A stretch of DNA of 64,000 nt, from contig OY783220.1 in assembly GCA_963678705.1 (NCBI GenBank), positions 5,229,001 to 5,293,000 of the forward strand, read 5' to 3'. This DNA comes from Panorpa germanica. Taxonomy: Eukaryota > Arthropoda > Insecta > Mecoptera > Panorpidae. Numbering within the stretch: the first letter of the stretch is position 1; each line of letters starts with the position of its first letter. Of the stretch, positions 33,816 to 45,637 are shown piece after piece. The notes under the pieces were generated by a model that searched no databases, had not been told where the DNA came from, and saw only the letters and a list, made by a program, of their open reading frames with translations. The translations under genes and the position numbers were made by a program.

Positions 33816-35589
33816 TTATAGTATATCGGCGAATTGGTATATAGATATTACAGAAAGCATTACAGCGTGCACCATCTTCAGCGTCATCATCTCATTCAGT
33901 AGTTCGATCAGAAAAGAGTAAGATATCTAATATTTATTTAATTATAATCTTAGTGATACTGCACTCTAAGACCCCCAGTACAACCTAGTTGCTACTCAGG
34001 CGTTGCTTCACTCTTATCTTAACATAAACAACTCTGGAATGTACATTGATCTGCTCTGTCTGGTATAGCCCACTCCACCAGTGATAACCTCAAGCTTGAA
34101 CCATAACAGCAGATTGAGTTATATTTTGCTTTGTATACAGTTCTTATATTTGTTAATAAATACTATTGTACCAATATTTTGTTCGGCTTATGATTTGTAA
34201 TTAGTAAATCCTAACACACGTCCGTCTCACTGACAAATAAATAATTAAACTAATAAATTGAAAAACCATGCGCTGTGCGGCATAAACCTAAGTGCCTAGT
34301 TACTCCATTAATTTACCTCCTGTTGAAATTCTGACTAAGATATCTCAAGAACCTCCGCTATATTTTCGCTAAGAAAGTATTGAATTTAATTTGCAGTTAC
34401 ATATGTATAAATCAATATAAATTATTTATTAGCACTGTACTAATTAATCGGCTTATATAGTGTTGTGGTTTTCACATTAGTAATATTCAATCAATATTGA
34501 AATCTTAGAATATAGACCTAAGATTTCAACACAAAGCAACCGCAATCAAGCATTAAGATATTATCATTACAAGGACCCTGGTCAGGAGATGAATTTAAAT
34601 CCCTATATAAACCAATATTGAAATATCTCGAGATATCCTACTCTTTGATCCTATTAGATCAAATGATACGAGTATGTTTCATTTGAATTAGCAAATAATC
34701 TTTTACATTGTCACACATATACACAAAACACATGTACACGTATGTAACTCAATTAATCTTTGTCTGTATGAGTGCATCGTTTTCTCAGCACTAACCAACG
34801 AATGTAAAGATAAGCTCTAAATGTAAACTAACCACACACACACATACATACACTTGTACGTGCGAGTAGTACTTGTACGAACATGCTTGAACTGGTTGCT
34901 AGTCCTAAACCTTTCGATACATTCAAACTTTTGTGACGTCGCATGAGTTGTTTGTGTTCAAGCTGTTTGTCCGTCCGCCTGACTGGCGTTCTATAAAGCT
35001 TTAAGCAACATCTCCCCCACTCCATTACCATTATTTCCCCCACTCTTGCAAGCTTTTACTCTTGTACGTTATACCCACTCTTCTATGTTGTTAATAAAAT
35101 ACTGTATAGTGAACCGTATGCAAAAGTGATATGTTATAAAATATAATATTATACAAAGTATGTTAAAAATGTTATCAATAAGTGAATTTGAATATGAGTG
35201 TACCGCTGTACAAAATATGACGTAGATAAAGTTTATGTTATGTTTAAGATTTTGACATATTTGTTATAAGGGATTTATTTACATATTATAATAAAATCAT
35301 AAAAAAATATTATGTAGTAAATCATTCAGTGTCAAGTAAGGTATGTTACTACTTTCTAGCTAAATATGACCCGGGGTAGCCCGGTGAAATAGCCGTAACG
35401 CTATAAAAATAAATAATGAAATACCGTAGCTGTTCTTATCGAAATTCGCAGCATTATACACGGTAGCACACTGAAGTCTTAGCACAGTTTGGCTGTTCAG
35501 TCCCAAGTCGAATTTTACGCTAGGTGTTACAAGGGTCCTGATGAGGCCAATGTCAGGTAAAAGAAACGCGGCTGCCTCACAAGGATTAA
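33816..35589. other. Non-coding stretch
   Basis: ATGCGCTGTGCGGC at about 34269 recurs in the hairpin at 40906. The interval 35360-35585 is GC-richer and has an 81-codon minus-strand frame (with FLLPDIGLIRTL) that I do not recognise; it may be an old repeat. The sequence CAAGGA-TTAACCC-TCCTTG at about 35579-35597 is a small palindrome at the left edge of the next element. Confidence 0.45.
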
Positions 35590-36267
35590 CCCTCCTTGTA
35601 GACACTATATTTTTCGAGTCATGGTGTGTACACTGGGTGTTTGGGGAAACAGTTGAGTTTTTCCAGTTTTTTAAGCTTTCAAAAGATCTGAAAAAATTCT
35701 GGATTACTTCTTGAAGTGTCTACTACATGGTCCAGAAGTTGCCAAAGTCCAAAGTTTAAAACCGTTATTAATAAAAATTGACAAATAGTGAAAAACGCGG
35801 AAAAAACGGAATATTGTTAAAAAATTCATAACTTTATAACAAACAAATATTTAGAAAAACGGTTGTAGACTTTCTTATCTTAGATTATAAGCTTTCGAAA
35901 GAATGTAGTGTCTTTGGCGTGGGTTCCAAAAAGTTGAATTATTTGTGCACCTGAAAGTGGGGAATATTTTACGGATTCAGTCAAAAAACTGTACAACAAC
36001 GAGAAAAGCAAAAAAAAAGTACATTTCCTAACATTGGACAGTAGTAACGTCGTTTATACACTGACCCTTTTGGGGAACAGAGGTAAGTTTCACTAGCTCG
36101 CCTTTGCCGGTAAACTGTCAGATCCGGACGCTGCTGGAATCTTAAGTCCCTACCACTACCTAGATTTTTTAGGGGGCATAGGTGAACCACGCTCTGTGCT
36201 AATGAGAAGGAAATAGGAGTTTGAAATTTCAACTGTTCCTTAAAATACCCAGTGTACACACGCAGGG
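35590..36267. mobile_element. piggyBac-like non-autonomous element (TTAA-flanked), about 678 bp
   Basis: TTAA at 35586-35589 is followed by CCCTCC, and at the other end CGCAGGG is followed by TTAA (36268-36271). This is the arrangement of piggyBac elements (TTAA target duplication, terminal CCCT). Inside, a perfect 15-bp inverted pair GTGTGTACACTGGGT lies at 35624-35638 and 36247-36261, extending to a shared AACAGTTGA. The left arm has about 30 bp more than the right between the terminus and this pair. An alternative boundary is the 15-bp pair itself (35624-36261), but no target duplication flanks it. No transposase frame; the 92-codon minus-strand frame ends in the right arm and looks accidental. 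Confidence 0.68.
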
Positions 36268-36271
36268 TTAA

Positions 36272-36990
36272 TTACTAATTATAATTTTAAAAAATATCCC
36301 ACATATAAATATAAAAATTATTAAATCTCTACAAGATTGCATCGTAATACATCTACCCATCATTCTCCATCAGTCAATAAATCGAATTACTTTTAAAGCA
36401 AGCGCTGTTATACGTATGGTATTACTCTCTGCTTCGTTTTTAATAAAATGTTCATTCTGATTTTATTCCACGATCTTCATTTGACAGATTTCAAATGAGA
36501 CTCCATCTGGAATGTTAACTTGTCAATGTTTTAAACATATTTCAAACGCGAGAATATATTAAAAATTTGCACTAGCATAAACACAGAATTTATTAACAAT
36601 TCTTAAAACAGAAACGGTTCGTTGATTTTTTCACGTTTTTGCTTTATTTATATTATATATTTTTTTATTATGAAAACAATAAAATAAATAAGAGACAATT
36701 TTGTAAAATGAAAATAAAAGTAATAAAGCACCAACGAATTATATAAGAATGTATACATTCAAAATATATTAAAAATGTTTTCTCTTATTTCTTATTTAAT
36801 TTATGAAAAAGAAATTAAATATTACTTTTATATTTGTAACCCTTGTCAACAGAAATAATTAAACCGTCCATGCTGTGTATCTTTATATATACACACTGAC
36901 TTCAGCTGTTTTAAGTGTCTTTGTTTGTTATATTAAAGTTAAATGTTGAATACAATGTACATTAACCTATAGACACTATGAACTGCCAAC
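36272..36990. other. No recognisable content
   Basis: Very AT-rich with no supported feature. Confidence 0.5.
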
Positions 36991-37050
36991 TTATTGCAGA
37001 ATATAGTAGGAGGTCGGTGATAGGACTCAACATCAGAAATCAAACAGATT
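36991..37050 (+). repeat. LINE-like 3' tail fragment (ATCAGAAAT family), copy 2
   Basis: AGTAGGAGGTCGGTGATAGG and CTCAACATCAGAAATC match words of the tails at 3825-3845 (TCGGTGATAAGACACAGCAT) and 37590-37612. It lies just upstream of the Jockey RT fragment. Confidence 0.5.
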
Positions 37051-37065
37051 TGATTTATCCCAGTA

Positions 37066-37310
37066 ATCATTTTGGAGTCACTTTGCCATCATGTTACATT
37101 TACCTTGTGTAGAAACACATGTCCTACTGTTCATTTAAATGAACAAGTTATACCACAATGTGAAGAGGCTAAGTATCTAGGCATGCATTTAAATCGGCGC
37201 CTAATCTGCAAAAAGCACTTCAAGGAAAAACGTAGGCAACTGCATCTTAAGTGCAGAAAGTTACACTGGCTTATTGGATGCTGGCTTATGTTTACTGTGC
37301 TGTAGACTTT
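37066..37310 (+). pseudogene. Jockey-type LINE, reverse-transcriptase C-terminal fragment
   Basis: An open frame of about 77 codons reads HVTFTLCRNTCPTVHLN, then IPQCEEAKYLGMHLNRRLIC and EKRRQLHLKCRKLHWLIG. The segment 'YLG(M/L)HLDRRLTWKKHI..KRKQL.LK.RKLYWLIG' is the strongly conserved RT C-terminal (thumb) region of Jockey-clade elements, so the assignment is firm. There is no ATG: the frame opens at TTG, and the element is truncated on both sides, running into unrelated AT-rich DNA after about 37305. A tail of LINE type occurs 240 bp downstream (37545-37640) and could belong to the same old insertion with the middle lost. Confidence 0.85.
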
Positions 37311-37544
37311 AAAAATTTATAAATATTTCTAAAATTTATAAAATGCATCAGGATAAGATTATGTCTTTCATTTCGATCTTAAACAAATTAGTTCGTGCTT
37401 TTAATAATATTTTCTAAAAAACACTTATTAAATAAAATAATTTGACGACAAGTAGGCGTAAGCATTTAAGCTTGAAGCTACTTCTGTGTCTTCGGGTTCG
37501 GTTACAGGACCAGAGTTATATCTGGTATGATTGCTATTAAGTTA
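37311..37544. other. AT-rich spacer between LINE pieces
   Basis: No coding. The sequence TCTTCGGGTTCGGTTACAGG near 37490 may be the start of the LINE 3' UTR. Confidence 0.35.
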
Positions 37545-37640
37545 ATTTGATTTTGTACATATATAATTGTGGTACACATATATCAGGAGGTACGACTCAG
37601 CATCAGAAATAGATCAATAAAGAATAATTAATAAATAAAT
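37545..37640 (+). repeat. LINE-like 3' tail with (AAAT)n, copy 3
   Basis: TTTTGTACATATATAATTG, GTACACATATATCAGGAGG, ACTCAGCATCAGAAATAG and a terminal AATTAATAAATAAATAAAAT. Poly-(AAAT) ends are typical of some Jockey/I-related LINEs. Homologous to 3700-3860. Confidence 0.6.
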
Positions 37641-39565
37641 AAAATGATCTCCCGTATTAAAATATGTTCCCTTGTAAAAAGAATCATTTTATTAAAATTC
37701 CAATTTAATATGTAGCTTTACAAAGTTCATTTAAATTTATTTCAACTAATAAAAACAAACATCAGACGAATTCATGCCAACATATTTGAGCAAGCATTAA
37801 TGGCTGCAGCTTGATCTACATCAAAGGATAAGTACAGACTGTAGATAGATCATACCAATAAATAACAGCCTCAAGCTCTCGACGAGAAAAGTTGTTCCAT
37901 CACCATCACCATTGCCATTTCCATTCATCAGCCTTGATCGATTCCTATCAAAATCATCTCTTGCTTACAAAGCGTGCTCACATGATATCCCCGTCCTGGT
38001 AACGCGACTAAACCTTTTGCAGATTGTGTTCATTGAACATCATTGGTTAATAAATTTTTCCCTTTACGTAAAAATTCATGTACATGAAAATTGGGGTGAC
38101 TGGGTGTATGACGACTACCAATAAACACAAAAAAGGGTGGTGGATCTATTTTATGAATAAGCTGTAATAATAAAATAAAATGTAATTTTATTATGTTTAC
38201 TATGTACTGAAAATAAATTGATTTTATATATGATGCAAGTTTAAATAATAAATGTTTTGGTAATATGCTGAATAACAAATGGAATATGATGTGTGTGAGG
38301 AAGTTAATTAAATATATTTGGAAATTTTTCTATAGTGACATATTATGTGCTTTAACAACCCATTGTATAAAAACAACTCCAATGGCCTATTTTATTGCTG
38401 TGAGAAACATTGAATAACCTTTTTTGAATAAATGACCTTGTTTAGTGCAATATTCTTTACGATATGCGTAAGGTAATTGCGTATGATATTGCGTAAGGTA
38501 ATTGAAGTATAATATAGGATATCAAGAAAAATAATAACGTAAGTGTTATTTTAAATATAGAAACGATTATTTTATCAATGATGTAATTCTGGAATAAATT
38601 GAAAATAAACGTTTGCGTTTGCAATACGTCGTAATAGTGGTTAGGTATTTATTCAATTGCGTCGTTATATTCGAGGTACGTGAGGTAATTGGACGACCTA
38701 TTATAAACAGGTATATTATTAGTAAAATATCGTTGATGAATATTATAATTAGTTATATATTATCAGTAAATACGAGATCAAAAGGGGATTTATTTGATTT
38801 CATACACAGAGAGAGATAGAGAGAGAGAACCACTTCATTGTTTAAAAATATCCAATAATGTACTCGTATAAATTAGCTTTAAACATATTAACATCAAAAT
38901 TGTCATTTAATTATACATCACTAATGAACGCAAACAGTAAATGATTACGTTAGGATATAAATTTAATTATAGATACATACAGCCGAAACAATTACGTAAA
39001 TTAATTGGATTCTATTTAAATAAACCTCAGGTTAATCCCTGATTTCAGGTACGCGCGGTGTACACGTATATAAACTTTTAAAGAGTTTTGAACGTTCCAG
39101 CTTCGTAACGGGTTTACGGTAACGGTTTATTAGCTCAATGTCATGTACAGATTTAATATTTGGTCTCACAACATTACTGTTTAATGTTTAGACAACATTT
39201 ATCATCCAACTCCTAGCTACAGGTCTAAGTACATACGACGTGAAGATAGTTCTGAACGTGTTTGCATACGCAAATGATGTGTATTAATCAAAACCATTCC
39301 CATTATATGGTACACTAGTAGCAATACTCAGCCTAGCTTGTAACAACAACAATTATACACAAGGATTCAAATTTGAAATTATTCTGGTACGTTTCTGATC
39401 ATACATTTGAAATATATGTAATAGAGAAGAGGGCTTTTTATATCAAGTCCTAACAATCTTGTCTTCTGAGTAGCCGAGGTTAAATTACTGTTACTAAAGA
39501 TGGAATAAATTTATTCCATGATAAACAAATTATAGAATTATTAAATATACTCACTCAGGATGCTA
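37641..39565. other. Non-coding stretch
   Basis: The 15-bp word TGCGTAAGGTAATTG is repeated at about 38466 and 38491, and a GA microsatellite is at 38808-38828. The 70-codon plus-strand frame at 37912 and the 82-codon minus-strand frame at 38278 have no recognisable homology. Confidence 0.45.
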
Positions 39566-39730
39566 TCCCAGAAAGCAACATTACTGTATATTGCATATCC
39601 TATGTATATGCTATTGTGATGCAATGTATGTCGTATACATAGTACAATTGCAATGGTATGTACATATTTAAACATTTAATTAATAATTTTTATCGTATAT
39701 TCCCACAGTGTAGTATATACCATTGTAATT
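39566..39730 (+). repeat. Dispersed repeat family D, copy 2
   Basis: TCCCAGAAAGCAACATT, TGCATATCCTATGTATATGC, ATTGTGATGCAATGTATG. It matches 15088-15190 and the inverse of 57882-58004, but is more diverged towards its 3' side. Confidence 0.6.
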
Positions 39731-42700
39731 GCAAATAAATTAAATAAATGATTTAAGAACTCTGTTCAAACCAAATGGTATGGTAGCGCCTAGGTTTTTT
39801 AAAAAGACTACTCGTTTTTTATTTTAGAATTTATAGTAAATCACTTATAGTAAACAAATCTACAAAAATTAACAATTATTATATTACAATTAATGCGAGA
39901 TATAACCTAGCTATTGAAATTGCAGTAATATAATTAAAAAAAAGTTTTTTAAAATTAAGTTTCTTTCTATCGAGTCATAATTTTTTCTTAAATTTCCATT
40001 TTCAGTTCCTGATTCTGCATGCGTTACTTGATACATATTGCAATACAAGAAATTTTTCACAAGATTCTTGATTATACTTATTCATCGAGCAAGTAAAGTT
40101 ACTAATCTATGTATAAATGGATTTTACCTCGTTTGGATTGGGTTTTTTTTCTTCGTTTTAATTTTGTATTGGTTTTCAATTCGAACTTAACGAGCCTTTG
40201 CTGACGAAACACTGTAATAAACATTTTGATCGCTTTACTTCTATAACGGTTTTGAATTCCTTTTCTTTATATCTCTAACATTAACATATAATCGAGGAAT
40301 CATCTTTCAATTTAGCAATAAGAGAAACATAAGCTACTTGCTAAATATAACAGAGAGATTAGTTAAAAAGGATGTTTTTATATAGTTACATGTAAGTATA
40401 TTGCACTTGGTGGCACTACAGATTATATCGTTTAGCAGGTGTACAAAATTCAGAGTGTCAAATACAATGAAACTGTTTGTACGGCTATATACATACCTAT
40501 AGCAAACAAACATATTTACTCAACCCAAATATATTAATTATGCAACTACATACAAATTCGACTACATGCAAACATATGTACCAGAAAGAGTTTTACAAAA
40601 ATCAATGAAACATAATAAAATCGTAGCAACATTTTCTCAAAATATATTTTTGAAACGTTCTTATTGCAAGAAGAATGTATAATTGTAATTTTATAAAATA
40701 AAGTTACTTTTGTACGTACTGTTACAATTTTTTAAACATCTGCCGATGATCTATAAATATTTAATTTTTGAAAAATGATAATTGATGATAGTACTACTTG
40801 CAACAATTGCATCCAAATAAATAGAATGTTTTTACTTAGTGTTCTAACTTCCTCTCCAATTTTACAGAACGAGAGCGATATGATTTGGAATAACAAAGCG
40901 GCCGTATGCGCTGTGCGGCCTTTGTAAACAGACCCATCTAGCTGGCAAATTAAGGACTATACACATACTGTTGTTTCAGTTAACAAAAACTTTTCAGTAA
41001 TTATTTAATTAAAATATAATAACGCTAATCTCTCGAGATGAAAGCTTGTTTTACATGATGTAACTAGAGGTTTAATAATTCATAACGGGATAATGGAATC
41101 AAATATACACAAACTTTGAAAATGTAGCTTACGTAATATGTACGTATAATATTATATAATCTCATGAGGCTTGTGGTTTAATAAATTAAAAAATAATTTA
41201 TAAATATAAATTATAAACGTGTGTTTATGTAAAATACTCACGGAAGCTGTTGACCATCACTATTGATTCGTAAAATTACATTCTCAATGTAACTTTATGA
41301 AATTTATATGTAATATAACAAACATTACATATTATTACATGCATATAGCAAATATTGGAAGATTAACATAGCAAGTTTTCTACTAATTTGTTGATATTAT
41401 TGACACTAACACTGTTTAACAAAAACTTTTAAGTAAATAAAGAAACTTTCAAGTATTCAAGCAGTGCATGACATGTGGATCAAGTGTGTGGTTCCAGCAT
41501 CGACCACACGATGCGTCCAAAGTTGGAAGGCCTCAGTTAGAACTGTGCCTAAACGACTGCGCACAACGCTGTGATGACGAACAACGCAGAAGTCAGCCAT
41601 ATAAAGTTAATATATTGTATTGCATATTGAAAGTTTCATGTTAATTCCTAATAGTTACTAATACTAAATTAAGACTAATACTAAAATTACTAAACATTCT
41701 CAATCCGACATAACTTTAGTCTTTTTGCTTATCTTTAACATAACAATAGTTCCACATTTTCAATAAAGAGTTTTCCCCGTTGAAGTGAACTAACAGAAAT
41801 TAAAAATATTCAAAAGAAGTTTATTAATTCGCAGTATTCATTTTTACTTAGCGAAGTTAAAGCTTAATTGAAACCTAGTAATTGCTTCGTTAATTCCAGC
41901 GATTATTTATTATTTGCAATGACAAAACTTGATTTCTTTTTATTTATTACTTAGTTTTGTAATCCACGAGCATAATGAAAGTTCATTAAAACTTAAGGAA
42001 CTGGATTTTTATCTCTAAGTTTTATTTTTAAACGAGAGTACATTACATTAAACGAAAATGAATTTATAAAATCACTAAATAGTTTCCACTGAATCAATTT
42101 GTAGTTTTTTATTATATAACATAAATAATAAAAGGTTGCATTCGTTGCGATGAATACTTCAACGAATTTTGGGATCCATTGAGAAACCATTAACATAAGC
42201 GTTCACAGATCCGCTTAGTAAGCGCATCAACTTTATTGTAAACCGTAGTGTTTACACAATAAGTCCAATGCGTTTGATGTGAGCCACGAGTACTTGTGGT
42301 TCCTTATCTTATTACGAACCCATAGATTGCTCTTTACTTCAGTAGGGCTACTTTTTCACTTCGAATTGACTTCATTTTAACAATTTGTTTTACAAACTAT
42401 TATTTTTCTTTTCTAATTATGTTTTCGTATCCATTGTTACGTCCTAATTTCCTTTTCTCATACAACTTGTTTTAATTAACATAAAATATAACAAATAATT
42501 ACAATAAACTAAGTTTAACTCTCGCTGAAGATTTATGATGTGCAGATTAATTTCAACTCCACGAGTAACGTAATACTTCAGTATCATAAATTATGAAGAC
42601 ATAAAACTATAGAACATAGTAAAAAATAGTTTTATAATTGCATTGCAAACTTTAATTGTTAGAAACGTAACTTCTTTACCGGTTTACATTGTTTCTAGAA

Positions 42701-43331
42701 TGTATAATATTAATTACATTTTCGTGCTTTTATTAAGGAAGACTTTTTACTTTTTGTTTATTTTCATGAATAAAAATATCTTTCTTAAAAACATAATTTA
42801 AAATCTCAACAACGTCTTTTGTTAAGCATCCCAGGAAATATTTATGAGACAACTGTATAGCTGTTATAATTATTCAAATTAACTTCATAATTATAGCTTG
42901 AAAATCCTTTTTAGTAGTATCTCTAGGTAGAGTTAAAAGTACGCAGCGAAATGTTTTTAAAGCGGACAATGGCACGGGGTTTTAGTAACTTTGGTAACAG
43001 TGAACCATCTTGGTGTCTTTCAGTGCTTATTTTAGTGTGGCAGTATTTTAATATAACTATTTGCCAACACAGGTACATGTTCTGGGTTTAGTTTTTATCG
43101 GCGCACTATAGAAGAGACCATAGAAACTGCAAACATACAAATGTCAACTGGCTATTTAAATACATCCTCAAAAGACAACGACAACTTATTTACGACACGT
43201 ATAATTAAGAATTTACACTCGAACACCTGCTACTGCAATACAATAAACTTACCAGGTAATACAAAATTTACAACTAAACGACAACATTATTGACGTACTT
43301 TTTGACAATGACAAAATTAACAAATCAAAGG
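39731..43331. other. Long non-coding AT-rich stretch
   Basis: No exon, RT or transposase motif. One GC-rich hairpin (40894-40924) and a GC-richer interval at 41465-41600 without a sustained reading frame. The word AATGCGTTTGATG at 42268 recurs near 58528. Confidence 0.5.
40894..40924. other. GC-rich hairpin in AT-rich DNA
   Basis: CAAAG, one bulged C, GGCC, then a loop with GTATGCGCTGTGC, and GGCC-TTTG. The word ATGCGCTGTGCGGC also occurs at about 34269 without the stem. Confidence 0.5.
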
Positions 43332-43480
43332 TAGAAATTTATCTTGCAATGCTAGCAAGCTTGTCACACTCTAATATCAAGGTTTATTTTGTACTTTTGA
43401 TATAGAAATTTTCTTGCTATGAGAGGTTCACACTTGCAAACTTGCCACACGCTCATTTCAAGGTTTATTTTCTACCTGGT
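43332..43480. repeat. Tandem units of about 71 bp, family F, copy 1
   Basis: TAGAAATTTATCTTGCAATG starts one unit and TAGAAATTTTCTTGCTATG starts the next, 71 bp later. Each continues into an AAGCTTGTCACAC / AACTTGCCACACGCTC segment and CAAGGTTTATTTT. The same unit is seen at 60520-60680. The cluster ends in TTTCTACCTGG, the inverse of the CCAGGTAGAAA that begins the 60.5-kb cluster. Confidence 0.7.
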
Positions 43481-45415
43481 TTACCCAGATATATATATAG
43501 GATATAATATAGGATATATGATCTGTGAAATTAAAGTATCCTTAAACTAAATAAAAAACTGCTAATTTAAAAAATTAATTTATTGATTATATAATATGGA
43601 ATTATTATGTGAGATGTTTAATTATGTATATATAATTATATAGCTGCACTGTAAGTAAATTGGAAGCAAGTGAAAAGCTGCAGTGTGAAAGAGTTTGAAT
43701 CTGAGAGTTAGAGTTGTCAGTTTTTAGTCATACTCACACTTATGTTAACATTATATTTAAATTTGATCAAATTCTGTAAAAACGTGGTTTTCCTGGTGAA
43801 CTACCTTAAAACAACAAATTAGAGTAGTAATTCGTCATAGTCTCACACAACACAGTACCCGATTTCAGAATCAGTACTATTCAATATTCATAATACAATA
43901 ACACAAACCATTTACATGTTAATGTTACACATACAACTACATTATAATAGAAGCACTAGTAAGCAGAGAGTGTTTGTTTTGTCGAGAAACGTGCTGCTCT
44001 GCATTAATGCAGGTCTCGTCGTCATCATCCTAATCCTTCTCGTCCTTGTCCTTGCCCTCGTCCCCATCGCATATCTAATACTCGTACCACATACGAGATA
44101 TCAGCTCAAGAAGACAAAGATGCAAAGTGCAAAAGCGTCACTAAGCTTCTGTGATAGGTTACATCAGAATATTTTAACGAGAGCGATGTGAATGTAATGT
44201 GATGCTTCACTTGGTTCTATTGCATAAAGAAACTTATGAAGAACTTAAGTATATATCAACAAAAACGGGGACATATTGTTATGTTTTGCATATTGTAGAA
44301 TTAAGCGTATCAAGTAGAGAGGAGCTTACCGTTATTATATATAACATCTTCATATAATACATTACAAAAGATTAGAAAATCTTTTAAAATACCTAGCTTG
44401 ATTTGTTCACAATTAATCACAAAAATACAAGACCCATAATTAAATAGCCTTGTAAGAACGACTAAACAGCACGAATGAATAGGGTTAGAAATGATATAGA
44501 AAACACCTGACTCGTTCAACGACCTAGACAACGAGTTTATATCTTCAGTTAAGAGAGAATATAATTTATCAGTCAGAGGTAGCTTATTTAAAAAAAACGT
44601 CTGTGTACTAAACAGAACATCTGGTTTCGAAGCCAGTTTCTGATAGATATTTTAATAATCATATACTTGTTGATATGACTTGTTAAGAGAATTTAGACCT
44701 TCCGTATCATAACAATATAATAAATGTGGCCTATAGTGAGTGACACCGTGCGCTAACATATATTTTTTTTAAAATCTGTTAACTATAAATCTGTTTATCA
44801 AAACCGACCTTCAGTCGGCTCTGCTTCTTCGTAATTTCAAGAAAAAATAACAAATAGTACTATATTTTATTTTTAAACTAATTCTCTGAAGAATAATATG
44901 TTGTAAACAACAAATATTTTTTAAGTAATTAAATTTAAATTCTCTAAAGTTTTATTATAAAACATTACGTTGTTTAAAATAGCTACCTAAAAATATATTC
45001 TACAAGATTAGTTCACATCTTAACAAGACGCAAAATACACACATACACACCCACACACACAGACATAATATGCAACAAAGTAATATCGTAGGATGACTTT
45101 AAACTGTGAGTATTAAAGTGATAGTCAAGTTGGATAGGAGGCGAATACATCTACTAAACTGTGCTATCTTTGTACCCAAGTGAAAGCAAGAACACTGTGA
45201 AACTAAGAAAGACAAAGACAGTACTAATGTCTTAAGTTGTAAAAGTAAGTGGGCTATTAAACTAGAAGGCGATTATGAACAATAAAAATTAAATTATGAT
45301 TCGTTAGCAAAACTAAATATTCTTGAAAAGTGTTTGACAAAAAAGATAGAAATAGTCGGTGGGTAGAATAGAAAAATGGGGATGGAAAGTCAGACCATTA
45401 CAAAGAAACTCTAGT
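43481..45415. other. Non-coding stretch
   Basis: The interval 44005-44095 is C/T-rich (CTTCTCGTCCTTGTCCTTG) and creates a hydrophobic 91-codon plus-strand frame that is best explained by base bias. A short CA microsatellite lies near 45040-45062. Nothing else identified. Confidence 0.45.
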
Positions 45416-45557
45416 AAGAGTGGCTGCACACTGGAGACGTTAACAGTTAGTGTTGTCTCTTTCTGTTCCATGTGATCCGATGATGTTGTCTCTATATTTC
45501 TACGACAAAGTTAAAATTGTTTTATGACAGTCAGATTTCCAGTGTACGACCACTCTT
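45416..45557. mobile_element. Miniature TIR element (AAGAGTGG..GCACACTGG), 142 bp
   Basis: Left end AAGAGTGGCTGCACACTGG; right end, read inversely, AAGAGTGGTCGTACACTGG. That is 19 bp with three mismatches. The interior has no coding. I see no convincing target duplication. A related single end is at 18535. Superfamily unknown. Confidence 0.65.
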
Positions 45558-45637
45558 TGCGAAGCCAGAAGTTGAACTCCAATAGTTTAGACTTGATCTA
45601 CTTGCTTTCAATCTGAACAATGTATGATTTAAAAGTA

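Noticed and set aside
43916-44191. 91-codon plus-strand frame with a hydrophobic, membrane-like segment
   Set aside because: The hydrophobic run comes from a C/T-biased simple-sequence tract (CTTCTCGTCCTTGTCC); no homology or start context supports it.
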